Positions 63,322 through 64,000 of a DNA stretch of 64,000 bases are shown here, piece after piece; position 1 is the stretch's first letter; each line of letters begins with the position of its first letter. This DNA is from Actinophytocola oryzae. GTDB taxonomy: Bacteria > Actinomycetota > Actinomycetes > Mycobacteriales > Pseudonocardiaceae. The stretch is from contig NZ_SOCP01000004.1 in NCBI RefSeq assembly GCF_004364325.1, positions 496,001 to 560,000 of the forward strand. Direction: 5' to 3'. The notes beneath the pieces were generated by a model. That model made no database searches. It worked only from the letters and a program-made list of their open reading frames with translations, and had not been told where the DNA came from. The translations under genes and the position numbers were made by a program.

Positions 63322-64000
63322 CGTACGAGTTCACCCCGGCCGACGTGCGTTTCCTGCGCTCGACGGCCGGGGTTTCCGCTGTCGCGGCGGTCGACGCGCT
63401 GCCGCTGACCTCGCAGAGCTACCTGGCCGACGTCGCGACGGCGCGGCGTCTGGTGGGTGCGCGGTCCGGCGCGGTGCTGGAGACCGTGCTGCTGCGCCGC
63501 CGCGCGGTGTCCAAAGTGGACTCGCCGGACGCGTGGCTGTTCACCGACACCGCACTCCAGCAGGCGACGCCCGCGTTGGTGGCCCGGCACCGGGCGCGCC
63601 GGTTCGCCGGGCGGGACGTGCACGACGTGACGTGCTCGGTCGGCGTGGACCTCGCCGCGCTGGGCGAGGTCGCCGACCGCTGCGTCGGTTCGGACACCGA
63701 CGACGTCCGGCTGCTGATGGCGGCGGGCAACACCCCGGTGCCCGTGTGCCGCGCCGACGCACTGCGGCCGGTCACCGGCGGCACGGCCGTCTTCGTGGAC
63801 CCGGCCCGCCGGGACGCCGCGGGTCGCAGGCGCTGGCACGCGGCGGACTTCGTGCCCCCGCTCGACGCGCTCGCCGAGGTGTATCGCGGCCGGGACCTGG
63901 CCGTGAAGTGCGCGCCGGGTATGGACTTCGCCGAGCTGCCGTGGGACGGCGAGGTCGAGCTGGTGTCCCTCGACGGTCAGGTGCGTGAGGCGTGCCTGTG
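63318..64000 (+). CDS. THUMP-like/SAM-dependent methyltransferase (3' end beyond window)
   Basis: The N-terminal 227 codons of a class I methyltransferase with a THUMP-like domain, common in Actinobacteria. Landmarks: TYEFTPADVRFLRSTAG, VHDVTCSVGVDLAAL (SAM-binding region), VFVDPARRD and VKCAPGMDFAEL. The expected start gives ATA-ACG-TAC, that is, Met-Thr-Tyr if ATA initiates; no ATG, GTG or TTG is in frame until GTG 63345, eight codons inside the conserved region beginning at 63324. The ATA overlaps the TAA stop of the preceding gene, exactly where an ATGA overlap would normally be. Confidence 0.8.
   Translation, partial: MTYEFTPADVRFLRSTAGVSAVAAVDALPLTSQSYLADVATARRLVGARSGAVLETVLLRRRAVSKVDSPDAWLFTDTALQQATPALVARHRARRFAGRDVHDVTCSVGVDLAALGEVADRCVGSDTDDVRLLMAAGNTPVPVCRADALRPVTGGTAVFVDPARRDAAGRRRWHAADFVPPLDALAEVYRGRDLAVKCAPGMDFAELPWDGEVELVSLDGQVREACL

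Overview
The window is a high-GC actinobacterial chromosome segment. NucS (mismatch endonuclease of Actinobacteria and Archaea), DUF3558 and PF03640 lipoproteins, the GlgE α-glucan pathway, crotonyl-CoA carboxylase/reductase and many leaderless promoters all fit. The overall style suggests Pseudonocardiales (Lentzea/Saccharothrix/Amycolatopsis-like); that placement is inference. I saw no rRNA, tRNA, CRISPR array, transposase or prophage. It reads as core chromosome with one compositionally odd patch near 17.7-18.7 kb.

Layout. 0-4.4 kb: truncated LLM oxidoreductase, MDR dehydrogenase with a MerR-type promoter, membrane protein, murA, DedA protein. 4.5-8.4 kb: NarL-type two-component pair and secreted γ-glutamyltransferase. 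8.4-13.7 kb: B12-dependent MeaA/Ecm mutase, orphan solute-binding lipoprotein, crotonase, MFS exporter. 13.8-17.7 kb: second two-component pair, nucS, MazG-like protein, DUF3558 lipoprotein. 17.7-20.5 kb: cysteine-rich orphan protein and a tandem-fused 3-hydroxyacyl-CoA dehydrogenase. 20.5-27.5 kb: small zinc proteins, then a minus-strand run of USP, adenylate cyclase, hydrolase, GNAT and aminotransferase, then cytosine deaminase with a DivIVA-like coiled coil. 27.6-32.8 kb: ccr, TetR regulator, methylmalonyl-CoA epimerase, thiolase, meaB. 32.9-43 kb: LacI-manA, an ABC-2 exporter with a MarR regulator, a thioredoxin-like protein, two paralogous zinc metallopeptidases. 43-61 kb: glycogen/trehalose region (glgB, CBS protein, maltokinase, treS, M43 protease, glgE, glgP, glgX) with a cysteine dioxygenase-rhodanese operon inside. 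61-64 kb: ABC ATPase, crotonase, two methyltransferases.

How the genes fit together. Thiolase, 3-hydroxyacyl-CoA dehydrogenase, crotonase, Ccr, epimerase, MeaA/Ecm and MeaB make a nearly continuous route from acetyl-CoA through crotonyl- and ethylmalonyl-CoA to methylsuccinyl-CoA, although they are scattered over 53 kb. Five of these genes carry a similar partial palindrome (TTACY-N4-RGTA) at or beside the predicted -10 element, which suggests one regulon. TreS, maltokinase, GlgE and GlgB make the GlgE route from trehalose to branched α-glucan; GlgP and GlgX degrade it.

Main unexpected signals: the shared palindrome; an unannotated cysteine-containing leader peptide upstream of cysteine dioxygenase; two genes (meaB and the last gene) whose expected start codons are ATC and ATA; a dispersed repeat that lies at the meaB start and also inside a methyltransferase gene; a MurA with Asp in place of the active-site Cys; and ten genes with the exact layout -10 hexamer, six bases, start codon.
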